Assembly: GCA_003167305.1 (NCBI GenBank) | Contig: PMTP01000192.1 | Span: 10,508-17,012, forward strand | Direction of reading: 5' to 3' | Origin: Acidobacteriaceae bacterium | GTDB lineage: Bacteria > Acidobacteriota > Terriglobia > Terriglobales > Acidobacteriaceae | DNA: 6,505 bases | Shown here: positions 1 to 6,483 of the stretch, one piece after another | Layout of the letters: the number at the start of each line of letters is the position of its first letter | How positions within the stretch are numbered: the first letter of the stretch is position 1 | Notes under the pieces: generated by a model | Database searches by the model: none | What the model was told of the DNA's origin: nothing | Seen by the model: the letters and a program-made list of their open reading frames with translations, nothing else | Translations under genes and position numbers: made by a program

Positions 1-639
1 CTGCGAGACCGCGGCCACCACCCGTTGCTGGTTCACCGTGCTCCAGGCAAAGCCGGCGAATGCCTCCCCGGCAAAGCTGAAGAGACCATCCGCGGTGGTC
101 GGGATCAGGCTCCAGGTGGTTCCGCCGTCGGTCGAGCGCAGGATGCCCGCGCCATAGTAGGAATCGGGAGCATCGTTCGGGTCGCCGGTGCCGGCCAGAA
201 TCACTCCCGTTCCGCCCGGCTGCACGGTCAGCGCGCCAATGCTGATGGAAGCGTTCAAGGCGCCGCTCATCGCCGACAGGTCGTCGGTAAGGGGGGTAAA
301 GCTGATATTGCCGGTGCTGGATGTGTCCGCATTCTGCGACCGCCAGACTCCGCCGCCGGTGGCACCCACGTAGAGCGTGTTGCCAGTCGCATCCGACGGG
401 TCCAGCGCCAGCGCGGAGATGCGCCCGGTGACCAGGCCATAATTCTGTGAGACGACAGCGGCGGGACCGAGGGGCTGCCAGGTTGCGCCGCTCTGCGCGT
501 AACTCGAAGCCTGCAACAGCAGCACCGCCAAAGCCGACAGGATGAGCCATCTGCGGCGTGCGGAGGTATACTTCCCTGCCCTGCCGCCAAGAGCAGGTTC
601 ACCGTATAGCCGCGGAATGGCCCAAATGCTCACACTCAT
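1..639 (-). CDS. Secreted beta-propeller (BNR/Asp-box repeat) protein, N-terminal part, cut by window edge
   Basis: The frame is open for 213 codons from ATG at 639 to the left edge with no stop, so the gene is partial. Residues 28-47 form a signal peptide: RRR, then the hydrophobic stretch WLILSALAVLLLQ, then ASSYAQS with likely cleavage after A48. The mature start is GATWQPLGPA. It is followed by propeller-type repeats: ISALALDPSDATGNTLYVG (74-92), GGGVWRS (95-101), and an Asp-box STDGGTTW (169-176). This pattern is known from BNR/sialidase-like or VPS10-like propellers, which are often large extracellular proteins in Acidobacteriota. Substrate and function cannot be told from this fragment. 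The n-region is long if ATG 639 is used. GTG at 633, preceded by AGGA at 5-nt spacing, is an equally good start. The gene lies 280 bp beyond the cox operon, with its own promoter candidate, and looks unrelated to respiration. Confidence 0.8.
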   Translation of the reverse strand, partial: MSVSIWAIPRLYGEPALGGRAGKYTSARRRWLILSALAVLLLQASSYAQSGATWQPLGPAAVVSQNYGLVTGRISALALDPSDATGNTLYVGATGGGVWRSQNADTSSTGNISFTPLTDDLSAMSGALNASISIGALTVQPGGTGVILAGTGDPNDAPDSYYGAGILRSTDGGTTWSLIPTTADGLFSFAGEAFAGFAWSTVNQQRVVAAVSQ

Positions 640-756
640 CCTGACTGCGATTCCGGTATCCCCTCTCTGTTATCGGCAAACTCCGAGGAGAACTTGACCA
701 AAATCCGTTGGAATAGTACGTGCGAAACACGCAGCTTACGGGAACGAATTGGTTGG

Positions 757-785
757 ATTATAGACTACTCATGGAACAGTTGCAT
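757..785 (-). promoter_or_regulatory. Candidate promoter for the beta-propeller gene
   Basis: Read leftward there is a perfect TATAAT at 762-757, in the context GTCTATAATCC. A -35 at 16-18 bp spacing would fall near 779-786, where only weak matches such as TGCAAC are present. Transcription would begin near 750 and leave a leader of about 110 nt before ATG 639. A short inverted repeat, TGATC-tt-GATCA at 789-800, sits just upstream of the -35 position and could bind a regulator or be chance. The call rests on the -10 box and its position in the only sizeable gap before this gene. Confidence 0.4.
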
Positions 786-813
786 CGCTGATCTTGATCA
801 GGAGCAATGATTT

Positions 814-881
814 CTTTGTCCCGCCGCCTCGAATTGCCGGGGGCCCATCTTTTCCGCGGAAAAGATGGGAAACCATGAACC
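814..881. repeat. Palindromic dispersed repeat, copy A, possibly the cox operon terminator hairpin
   Basis: Positions 844-869 are a perfect 26-bp palindrome with 13-bp arms (left arm CCCATCTTTTCCG). It is followed on the plus strand by AAACCATGAACC up to 881. The same right-hand block occurs at 5795-5817 with one substitution and a one-base length difference, and the left arm matches 5771-5784 at 11 of 14 bases. Looser similarity, including a shared ctNtgtccc block (814-822 versus 5746-5754), suggests a unit near 70 bp. It starts about 50 nt past the coxD stop, so its hairpin could help end the operon transcript. There is no T-run on either side, so a classical intrinsic terminator is not shown. 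Confidence 0.55.
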
Positions 882-919
882 CCATGGCGCGCAAGCGCTG
901 GCTGCCCCACCGCAGGTGG

Positions 920-1228
920 CTACCAGCTTCCCCACGCCCGGCTGATGTAGTCCGAGAGGGTCATCGAGATCAGAATCAGGAAGGTAAAAATGCCGGCGAA
1001 GACGGTAAGTTTGGTCAGCTTCGAGCTGTACTTCACCCCCATGAAGAACAGCACCACCAGCGTGGCCTTACTGGTGGCGATGGCCAGCGCGATGATGGGA
1101 TTCCAGAAGCCCAGATCGATGAACGACGCCCAAACCGTGAGCGCGGTGCCGATCAGCAGCGCGAAGAGAATGGCTACATAGACCCCGGGGCCGACAATGT
1201 GATGCGCGTGTTCGTTAGGTTCGCTCAT
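920..1228 (-). CDS. coxD: Cytochrome c oxidase subunit IV (prokaryotic COX4/CtaF type)
   Basis: This is a 102-residue membrane protein with three predicted helices at about 14-36, 43-65 and 72-92. The second helix carries the family pattern KATLVVLFFMGVK (54-66). Small three-helix subunit IV proteins sit at the end of caa3/aa3 operons. They pack against the core subunits and have no redox centre, and probably aid assembly or stability. The N-terminus is short and His-rich (EHAHH). Start ATG 1228 is supported by AAGGA at 1235-1239 with a 6-nt spacer. It is the last gene of the oxidase block, 48 bp after coxC. Sequence alone would leave a generic small membrane protein; position and the KATLV motif make the call firm. 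Confidence 0.9.
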   Translation of the reverse strand: MSEPNEHAHHIVGPGVYVAILFALLIGTALTVWASFIDLGFWNPIIALAIATSKATLVVLFFMGVKYSSKLTKLTVFAGIFTFLILISMTLSDYISRAWGSW

Positions 1229-1232
1229 GCCG

Positions 1233-1274
1233 TGTCCTTGAATAGCTGTTCCTTGATCCCTGTTCCTTGTTCTC
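1233..1274 (-). repeat. Short tandem repeat carrying repeated Shine-Dalgarno-like units before coxD
   Basis: In the coxC-coxD spacer, minus strand, CAAGGAACAG occurs twice exactly (1269-1260 and 1255-1246). A third partial unit, CAAGGACA, lies at 1240-1233, and GAGAAC precedes the array at 1274-1269. CAAGGA therefore recurs at 14-15 nt intervals, and only the last copy is correctly placed (6 nt) as the ribosome binding site for coxD. The units resemble a roughly 7-nt GGAACA-type repeat. Extra anti-SD-like sites could act as ribosome standby sites, or the array may be a neutral microsatellite. Confidence 0.6.
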
Positions 1275-1276
1275 CG

Positions 1277-2065
1277 TCAATGCCTGCTGATCAGATAAAG
1301 CAGCGCGAAGAGATAAATCCAGACAATGTCGACAAAGTGCCAGTAAAGGCCGAAGTTCTCCACAAATGTCACGTGGCCCGAGGTGTAAGCCCCGGCGCGG
1401 GCGCGGAAGATCATGAATGCCAGAATGCCGATGCCGATGATCATATGCACCGCATGCATGCCGGTCATCAGGAAGTAGAGCGAGAAATAAATCTCCGTGT
1501 GCCGCGCCATGTCCAGCGCCAGCGGCTTGTCGTGATATTCCTTGTAGACTTCGGGATTGGATGCGGGATCGAGAAACGATTGCAGGCTGTAGTGGAAGCC
1601 GGGAACGTGATGCATCTCGATCTTCTCGCGGTACTCGATGGTCTTGATGCCGAGGAAGCAAAGGCCGAGAATGAAGGTGAGCATCAGGCAGAGCACCAGC
1701 CCCTTCCTGCGCCGCGTCTCCGCGCACCAGACGCCCATCGCCATCGTGAAGCTGGAGAGGATCAGCACAAACGTATTCGTCGTGCCCCAAACCACATTCA
1801 ACTGATGCGAGCCGGCGACGAAGGCCGGGTAATACCAGTTGCGGTAGATCAGATAGGCGGTAAAGAGGCCGCCGAAGAACATCACTTCCGTCAGAAGAAA
1901 GAGCCACATGGCGAAGCTGGCGGCGTCGGCCTGCTGCTCGGCCGAATTGAAGTGATGGCGCAGATAGGGCGGGTGCTCGGCGTGCAAAATGTCAGCGTTG
2001 TCAGCACTATCAGCTTTTTTTGTCGCTCCCAAGGCGCCCTTGGAGGTCACAGAATTATCCGGCAT
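1277..2065 (-). CDS. coxC: Cytochrome c oxidase subunit III, five-helix form
   Basis: This 262-residue protein has an extra-membrane N-terminus of about 48 residues and five hydrophobic helices at about 50-75, 93-115, 122-142, 192-218 and 238-260. Typical seven-helix subunit III proteins have two more at the N-terminus. Family marks are the conserved Glu60 in [11 protein letters not shown] (56-66), [15 protein letters not shown] (197-211), and [12 protein letters not shown] (242-253). The loop at 144-190, with [13 protein letters not shown], is long. Subunit III has no metal; it binds lipid and supports sustained proton uptake and turnover in subunit I. Start ATG 2065 has a strong GGAGG at 2072-2076 with a 6-nt spacer, lying inside the coxA 3' end. 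The two genes overlap by 11 bp, so coupled translation is likely. Confidence 0.95.
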   Translation of the reverse strand: MPDNSVTSKGALGATKKADSADNADILHAEHPPYLRHHFNSAEQQADAASFAMWLFLLTEVMFFGGLFTAYLIYRNWYYPAFVAGSHQLNVVWGTTNTFVLILSSFTMAMGVWCAETRRRKGLVLCLMLTFILGLCFLGIKTIEYREKIEMHHVPGFHYSLQSFLDPASNPEVYKEYHDKPLALDMARHTEIYFSLYFLMTGMHAVHMIIGIGILAFMIFRARAGAYTSGHVTFVENFGLYWHFVDIVWIYLFALLYLISRH

Positions 2066-3734
2066 GGGGCGCCTCCGATTCTTTATGGGCCTGCTGCTGT
2101 TGCTCCAGCCACTCGTAGTCGTAGGCTTCGTGGTCCATCACCGGCATCGCCGCAAAGTTCTCCGTTAGCGGAGGCGACTGCGTCTGCCACTCCAGGCCGG
2201 TCGCCTGCCATGGATTGTTGCCCGCGATGGCACCGTACTTCAGCGACCAGATCAGGTAGAGCACCGGCAGCAGGTAGCCGACGCCCAGAATGGTTGCGCC
2301 CGCGGTTGAAAAGACATTCAGCACCTGGAACTCCGGCGGATAAGATGCGTAGCGCCGCGGCATGCCCAGCACGCCCAGAATGAACTGCGGGAAGAATGTA
2401 AGGTTGAATCCGATGAAGGTGACAACGGCCGCCAGTTGCGAGATCTTCTCCGGATACATCCGCCCGGTGATCTTGGGCCACCAGAAGTGAATGCCGGCCA
2501 GAAAGGCCATCAGCATTCCGCCCACCATGACGAAGTGGAAGTGGGCAACGATGAAGTAGGTCTCGGTCAGGTGAATGTCTGTGCCCGAAGCGCCCAGGAA
2601 GACGCCGGTCATGCCGCCAATGGTGAACAGGCCGAGGAAGCCGAAGGCATAAAGCATCGGCGTTTCGAAGGTGATGGAGCCTTTGTACAGCGTAAAGGTC
2701 CAGTTGAAGATTTTGATTGCCGAGGGCACGGCGACCAGCATGGTGAGCAGCGAAAAAACCAGCACCGCGTAGTTCGAGATGCCCATGATGAACATGTGGT
2801 GCGCCCAGACGAAGAAGCCGAAGACCGCGATGGCCACCGAAGAAAAGGCCACGGCCGTATAGCCGAAGATTCGCTTGCGGCTGAAGGTCGAAATCACTTC
2901 AGAAATCACTCCCATTCCCGGCAGAATCATGATGTAAACGGCGGGATGCGAGTAGAACCAGAAGAGGTGTTGAAATAGCAGCGGATCGCCGCCCTTGGTG
3001 GGGTCGAAGACGCCGATGCCGAAAGTGCGCTCCAAGGCTACCAGCACGATGGCGATGGCCACCACCGGCGTCGCCAGCACCATCAGAATGCTGGCCGCAT
3101 AGTGCGCCCAGATGAACAGCGGAAGCCGGAACCAGGTCATGCCGGGCGCGCGCATCTTGTGAATCGTAACGATGAAGTTCAACCCGGTGAGAATGGAACT
3201 GAAGCCGGCAATGAAGACCGCCAGGCCGGTGGTCAGCACGTTGGTGTTCACATAATGAGTGGACAGCGGCGTGGTGAAGGTCCAGCCCGTATCCACGCCG
3301 CCGGAGGCCATCGTGTAGACGGCCAGGATGCCGCCCGCCATGTAGAGATACCAACTCAGCAGGTTGATCTTGGGCAGCGCCAGATCCTTGGCCCCAATCA
3401 TCATCGGGATGAAAAAATTTCCCAGCGTGGCCGGCACGGACGGCACCAGGAAAAAGAAGATCATGATGATGCCATGCATTGTGAAGACCTTGTTATAGGT
3501 GTCGGTAGCCATCAGATCGGTTTGCGGCGTCAGCAGCTCCAGGCGAATCAGTCCCGCCAGCGCTCCGCCGATAAAGAAGAAGAACGTGATCGAGATCAGA
3601 TAGAGAATCGCAATCCGCTTGTGGTCGCCGGTCAGCAGCCAGCTCAGCAGGCCGTTCTCCCGCGTGATGAAGTTATCCTTGGGAATCCGCGCCGTCGACT
3701 GATCGGGAAGACTGATGATGGTGTTGGTGCTCAT
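2055..3734 (-). CDS. coxA: Cytochrome c oxidase subunit I, A2-type caa3 oxidase
   Basis: This is the 559-residue, about 12-helix catalytic subunit. It reduces O2 to water and pumps protons across the cytoplasmic membrane. Metal ligands are all visible: haem a His87 (TMHGII) and His400, haem a3 His398 (VAHFHF), and CuB His263, His312 and His313, with Tyr267 as the cross-linked tyrosine. The D-channel entrance aspartate is Asp117 in IGAKD, with Asn106 in GNFFIP. The K-channel lysine is Lys341 in VPSAIK, with Ser338 where Thr is common. Helix VI reads YSHPAVY (261-267), the A2-subfamily signature, in which the channel-end Glu of GHPEVY is absent and Tyr-Ser is thought to take its role. The start overlaps the coxB stop as ATGA (3731-3734), which points to coupled translation; the nearest AAGGA is 11 nt away. 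Length is normal and nothing is broken. Confidence 0.98.
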   Translation of the reverse strand: MSTNTIISLPDQSTARIPKDNFITRENGLLSWLLTGDHKRIAILYLISITFFFFIGGALAGLIRLELLTPQTDLMATDTYNKVFTMHGIIMIFFFLVPSVPATLGNFFIPMMIGAKDLALPKINLLSWYLYMAGGILAVYTMASGGVDTGWTFTTPLSTHYVNTNVLTTGLAVFIAGFSSILTGLNFIVTIHKMRAPGMTWFRLPLFIWAHYAASILMVLATPVVAIAIVLVALERTFGIGVFDPTKGGDPLLFQHLFWFYSHPAVYIMILPGMGVISEVISTFSRKRIFGYTAVAFSSVAIAVFGFFVWAHHMFIMGISNYAVLVFSLLTMLVAVPSAIKIFNWTFTLYKGSITFETPMLYAFGFLGLFTIGGMTGVFLGASGTDIHLTETYFIVAHFHFVMVGGMLMAFLAGIHFWWPKITGRMYPEKISQLAAVVTFIGFNLTFFPQFILGVLGMPRRYASYPPEFQVLNVFSTAGATILGVGYLLPVLYLIWSLKYGAIAGNNPWQATGLEWQTQSPPLTENFAAMPVMDHEAYDYEWLEQQQQAHKESEAPHAG

Positions 3735-4807
3735 GGCTTCACCGTTCCTTTCGAGGCGGGTGCTTTTGCGGCGGCGGGCGCTGTGCCTTCGCTCCCCGGC
3801 GGCAGATCGGTCGTGTTCAGCGTCTGCTGGACGCGATAATCGGAGTCGAGGTTCTTGATGTATTCCAGCAGCGCGATCACCCCTTCTTCGCTGATCTGCC
3901 CTTGGTAGGTGGGCATGATGGGCGCGTAGCCCTGGGTCACATGCTGCGATGGATTCAGAATCGCTTCGCGCAGGTAAGCATCGTCGGCGATCACGGTTCC
4001 GCCGCTTGCCAGCGGCAGTTTAGCGCCGTAGACTCCGGCCAGATTCGGACCGCGTGCATCGGGCCGCGTGTTGTGGCAGGCGGCGCAACTCAAACTCGCA
4101 AAGAGCCGTTCGCCATTCTGCGCCAGCGACGCGCCGCTTGTCGAGCTGGCCAGCCACTTGCGAAAATCCTCCGGCGTCATCACCACAATGTCGCCGGTCA
4201 TCTGCGAGTGGTTGGTGCCGCAGTACTGTGTGCAGAAGAGATGATAGGTTCCGGGCACGGTGGCTTCAAACCAGACCGTCGTATAGCGGCCGGGAATCGC
4301 CTCGCGCTTCACGCGGAAGGCGGGAATCGAAAAGCTGTGAAAAACATCCTGCGAAATCAGCGTCACCTGCACCGCGCGGCCCGTGGGCACGTGCAGCGCG
4401 TTGATCTCGTGCTGCCCGCCCGGATGCTCGGCCTTCCACATCCACTGCTTGCCCACCACGTAGATGTTCATGGAGTTGGCCGGCGGCGTGAAGACGCGAA
4501 AATAAATCAGCGCGCCCCACACGAACATCACCAAAAACAGGCCCAGCGGAATGATGGTCCATGTAGCCTCCAGCAGCGTCGAGCCTTCGACCTGCACGGC
4601 AACCGGATGGCGCTTCTTGTTGTAGAGAATCGAGAAGCTCACGATCAGCAGAACCACAATCGTCAGTCCGATCAAACTCACCAGCACCATAAAGAAAAGC
4701 AGCGCGTCCATCTGCGGCGCAATCTTCGACGCCTCCGGCGGAAAGAGCGCGAAGTTCGTCAGCCACTTGACGAGAAACTGCCAGATTGTTGGACTAATAT
4801 GGTTCAT
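3731..4807 (-). CDS. coxB: Cytochrome c oxidase subunit II with CuA centre and fused cytochrome c
   Basis: This 358-residue protein has two membrane helices (about 34-62 and 82-104), then a periplasmic cupredoxin domain (about 112-215), then a mono-haem cytochrome c domain (about 225-320). CuA ligands are His157 (DVFHSF), Cys192, Cys196, His200 and Met203 in [12 protein letters not shown]. The carbonyl-donating position is Gln194 rather than the usual Glu. The aromatic electron-entry patch is GKQWMWK (119-125). Haem c binds at CAACH (241-245), with Met298 in APIMP as the likely sixth ligand. The fusion defines a caa3 oxidase, in which subunit II carries its own electron-donating haem. The C-terminal 30 residues are Ala/Pro/Lys-rich and probably disordered. 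The gene starts 4 bp after the sco stop; the AAAGGA there lies almost on the ATG, so translation may depend on the upstream gene. Confidence 0.97.
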   Translation of the reverse strand: MNHISPTIWQFLVKWLTNFALFPPEASKIAPQMDALLFFMVLVSLIGLTIVVLLIVSFSILYNKKRHPVAVQVEGSTLLEATWTIIPLGLFLVMFVWGALIYFRVFTPPANSMNIYVVGKQWMWKAEHPGGQHEINALHVPTGRAVQVTLISQDVFHSFSIPAFRVKREAIPGRYTTVWFEATVPGTYHLFCTQYCGTNHSQMTGDIVVMTPEDFRKWLASSTSGASLAQNGERLFASLSCAACHNTRPDARGPNLAGVYGAKLPLASGGTVIADDAYLREAILNPSQHVTQGYAPIMPTYQGQISEEGVIALLEYIKNLDSDYRVQQTLNTTDLPPGSEGTAPAAAKAPASKGTVKP

Positions 4808-4811
4808 TCCT

Positions 4812-5726
4812 TTATCCGTTCACCCTTTTGTCAGTCCCTGGCTGAGTAACTTTCCTTGCGTCTCTGCGAAACATCACCAGCATGAATCCGCCCAGCGTCA
4901 CGAAGGTTACAAACCCGCCCATCTGCACCACCCGCGCCACGATCAGCGAATGCTTGTTGGTCTGCGGATCATAGTGGTAGCAGTAGGTCAGAATGTTGTC
5001 CACCGGCGAGCCGATGCGATTGGCCGAAGCCTCGACCAGCCCCAGCCGCAGATCCTTGGGCGAGTACTCGACGCCCATGTAATACTGCGCTAGCTTGCCC
5101 TCCGGCGTCACAATCTGAATCGCGCTGGCGTGCGCAAATTGCGTAAGCCTTCCGTCCGGCCCGGGAATCTTCACGTAGCCGAAGCCCACCGCCTTGGTGA
5201 GCGCGTCGATGTTCTCCTGCGTGCCGGTCATGAAGTGCCAGCCCGCCGCTGTCTCCGGATGGCCGTAGCGCTTCAGGTAAATGCGCTTTTTGGCCGCGGC
5301 CAGCTCCGTGCCCTCGGTGGGATCGATGCTCACCACGATCACGCTGAAGTCCTTGCCGGGAACAAAGCTTACCATCTGCAAGGCGCTCGTCAGGCCGTTC
5401 AACTCCTCCGAGCAGAGCATGGGGCACTGATAATAGACCAGCGCCAGAATCGCTGGCTTCTTGCCGAAGTAGCTGGCCAGTTGCACCTGCTGGCCCGCGT
5501 CGTCTGTGAACGCAAGCGCGAGGGGGAGCTGCTCATTCAGCCGCTGCGCAATTCCCACTTTGTTCAGGATCGCCGGCGGCTTGTCGCTGACCGGCGCCAT
5601 CTGCTTCTCGTCGTAGCGCGAGACCTGCGCCCGCGCCAACGGCATCACAGAACAACAGACCGCTATCGCGGCCGCGATCATCGCCGCGCCTCGCCAGCTT
5701 CTCCGCATTCTCTCTGTGCCTTGCAT
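4812..5726 (-). CDS. sco: Sco1/SenC-family copper chaperone with C-terminal membrane anchor
   Basis: Sco proteins have a thioredoxin-like fold, bind one copper and help load the CuA site of subunit II. Translated from ATG 5726 it has 304 residues. An N-terminal signal sequence (RMRRSWR, then an Ala-rich core) ends ARA-QVS. Copper ligands are the two Cys of YQCPMLCSE (residues 101 and 105) and the His of FAHASA (residue 199). A hydrophobic helix near residues 265-286 is followed by FRRDARK, so the protein seems anchored at its C-terminus; classical Sco is anchored N-terminally. Between domain and anchor lies the motif YCYHYDP. A frame extension to TTG 5759 exists (315 aa), but AAGAAGG just before ATG 5726 and the signal-peptide layout favour ATG. 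It lies directly upstream of coxB, the expected copper acceptor. Confidence 0.92.
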   Translation of the reverse strand: MQGTERMRRSWRGAAMIAAAIAVCCSVMPLARAQVSRYDEKQMAPVSDKPPAILNKVGIAQRLNEQLPLALAFTDDAGQQVQLASYFGKKPAILALVYYQCPMLCSEELNGLTSALQMVSFVPGKDFSVIVVSIDPTEGTELAAAKKRIYLKRYGHPETAAGWHFMTGTQENIDALTKAVGFGYVKIPGPDGRLTQFAHASAIQIVTPEGKLAQYYMGVEYSPKDLRLGLVEASANRIGSPVDNILTYCYHYDPQTNKHSLIVARVVQMGGFVTFVTLGGFMLVMFRRDARKVTQPGTDKRVNG

Positions 5727-5745
5727 GATGCCTTCTTTCCTTCTG

Positions 5746-5817
5746 CTCTGTCCCAACAAATGCTCCGTGCCCCATCCTATTCGCGCTCTTTGTGAAAAGG
5801 GTGGGAAACCACGAACC
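5746..5817. repeat. Palindromic dispersed repeat, copy B
   Basis: Positions 5771-5784 (CCCATCCTATTCGC) and 5792-5805 (GTGAAAAGGGTGGG) form an imperfect inverted repeat (11 of 14 matches) around a 7-nt loop. It is followed by AAACCACGAACC to 5817. The order and sequence match copy A at 844-881, which has the same arms without the loop and the same GGGAAACCAyGAACC flank. The hairpin lies between the stop of the 213-residue gene and sco, so on the operon mRNA it could attenuate, protect an end or set relative expression. It resembles gggtggg/cccaccc-type intergenic repeats that I recall from acidobacterial genomes; no search was possible. Confidence 0.6.
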
Positions 5818-5841
5818 TAACCCTGCGCCGTTCCCCGTTCT

Positions 5842-6483
5842 CTATTTGTGCTGCTCCGTTCGAGCACTCGCAACAGCCGCGGCCTGATCCAGCTCATAGC
5901 CAGTGCGCGCAAATCCATTGGTCAGCGGCACAGCCACCGCAGGCTTCTTGTCCCCGGTCATCAGCGGCGCCTGCTCCACCGCCGGCGCCACCGGCAATCC
6001 GCGCGCGGCCAGCAACTCCATCGCGCGGCTGATCGGAATTCGAACCTTGCCCTGCGCCTGATCAGCCCAACTGTAATTGTTCAGCAACAAATCCTCGCGC
6101 AAATGCAGGTCGGCCACATCCTGATTGCCGTCATCGGTCTGCACGCGCGGCGCGGGGAAGCTCTGCGTCATCTCCGCCATCTTGTTTTGCATCTCAGGAT
6201 TGGAGGCCATGTTGCCCAGCGGGCGCACATCCACCGGATGCGCCCATCTGCTCGGCAGCCCGTCTTCCTTGTTAATGCGCGCATCGAGTACCTTGCCGAC
6301 TCCATAAGCCAGCGCCGCCGTCACCACCGCGAAGATGCTCAGCGCGACGATGAAGACCACAACGCCGGAGATGCGAACGTCGGTCGCCTCATAGCCCTTT
6401 GAGCGGTCGATCTCTTCGGGCGAGTGATCTTCCGGCTCTTGCCAGAGGCCGTGCTCAGAGCCATCGTTCTTATGCATGGACAT
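5842..6483 (-). CDS. Conserved single-span membrane protein of unknown function next to sco
   Basis: This 213-residue protein is not assigned to a named family. Residues 1-37 are hydrophilic and acidic with YEATDVRIS (31-39). A single hydrophobic helix spans about 39-63 and is followed by a likely periplasmic domain. That domain contains FPAPRVQ (109-115) and a region at 124-164 holding DLHLRED, NYSWADQAQGKVRIPI and SRAMELLAARGLP. The tail from 165 is Ala/Pro-rich and looks less constrained. I recall similar proteins with a YxWxD...G.VRIPI..AM.LL..RGLP core beside Sco and caa3 genes that follow alternative complex III genes, so a role in assembly or coupling of the two complexes is plausible but unproven. 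No haem (CxxCH) or copper motif is present. ATG 6483 is fixed by GGAGG at 6490-6494 with a 6-nt spacer. Confidence 0.8.
   Translation of the reverse strand: MSMHKNDGSEHGLWQEPEDHSPEEIDRSKGYEATDVRISGVVVFIVALSIFAVVTAALAYGVGKVLDARINKEDGLPSRWAHPVDVRPLGNMASNPEMQNKMAEMTQSFPAPRVQTDDGNQDVADLHLREDLLLNNYSWADQAQGKVRIPISRAMELLAARGLPVAPAVEQAPLMTGDKKPAVAVPLTNGFARTGYELDQAAAVASARTEQHK

Larger units (their letters stand above)
640..919. other. Intergenic region between coxD and the beta-propeller gene
   Basis: This 280-bp stretch has no convincing gene on either strand. It holds the 3' end region of the cox operon (a palindromic repeat at 844-869), the promoter candidate at 757-785 and the leader of the left-hand gene. 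A small stem, CCACC-gca-GGTGG, at 907-919 lies directly after the coxD stop but has no T-run. The long plus-strand open frame that crosses this region is antisense to coxD and coxC and is not believed. Confidence 0.6.

Noticed and set aside
267..602. A 111-codon minus-strand open frame near the left edge
   Set aside because: It is in a different frame from the propeller gene, whose frame has a signal peptide and an Asp-box and stays open to the edge. The 111-codon translation is Arg/Pro/Cys-rich and has no such features.
844..869. Classical rho-independent terminator for the cox operon
   Set aside because: The stem is perfect, but neither strand has a T-run after it and the same element occurs inside the operon. 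It is kept as a repeat with only a possible termination role.
794..2383. A 529-codon plus-strand open frame
   Set aside because: It lies antisense to coxD, coxC and the end of coxA, all of which show clear family motifs. Its translation is rich in His, Arg, Glu and Gln with no domain pattern, as expected for the reverse of high-GC coding sequence.
3102..3839. Plus-strand open frames opposite coxA and coxB (also 2436-2978, 3902-4849 and 5130-5795)
   Set aside because: These are antisense shadows of well-supported oxidase and sco genes, with charged low-complexity translations and no recognisable motif.
5690..5726. Lipoprotein signal in Sco (IAVCC)
   Set aside because: The residue before Cys is Val, not Gly/Ala/Ser, and a standard signal peptidase site (ARA-Q) follows a few residues later.
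5727..5759. N-terminal extension of Sco to a TTG start
   Set aside because: It adds 11 hydrophilic residues before the signal peptide from a rare start codon. ATG 5726 has AAGAAGG just upstream and gives a normal signal sequence.
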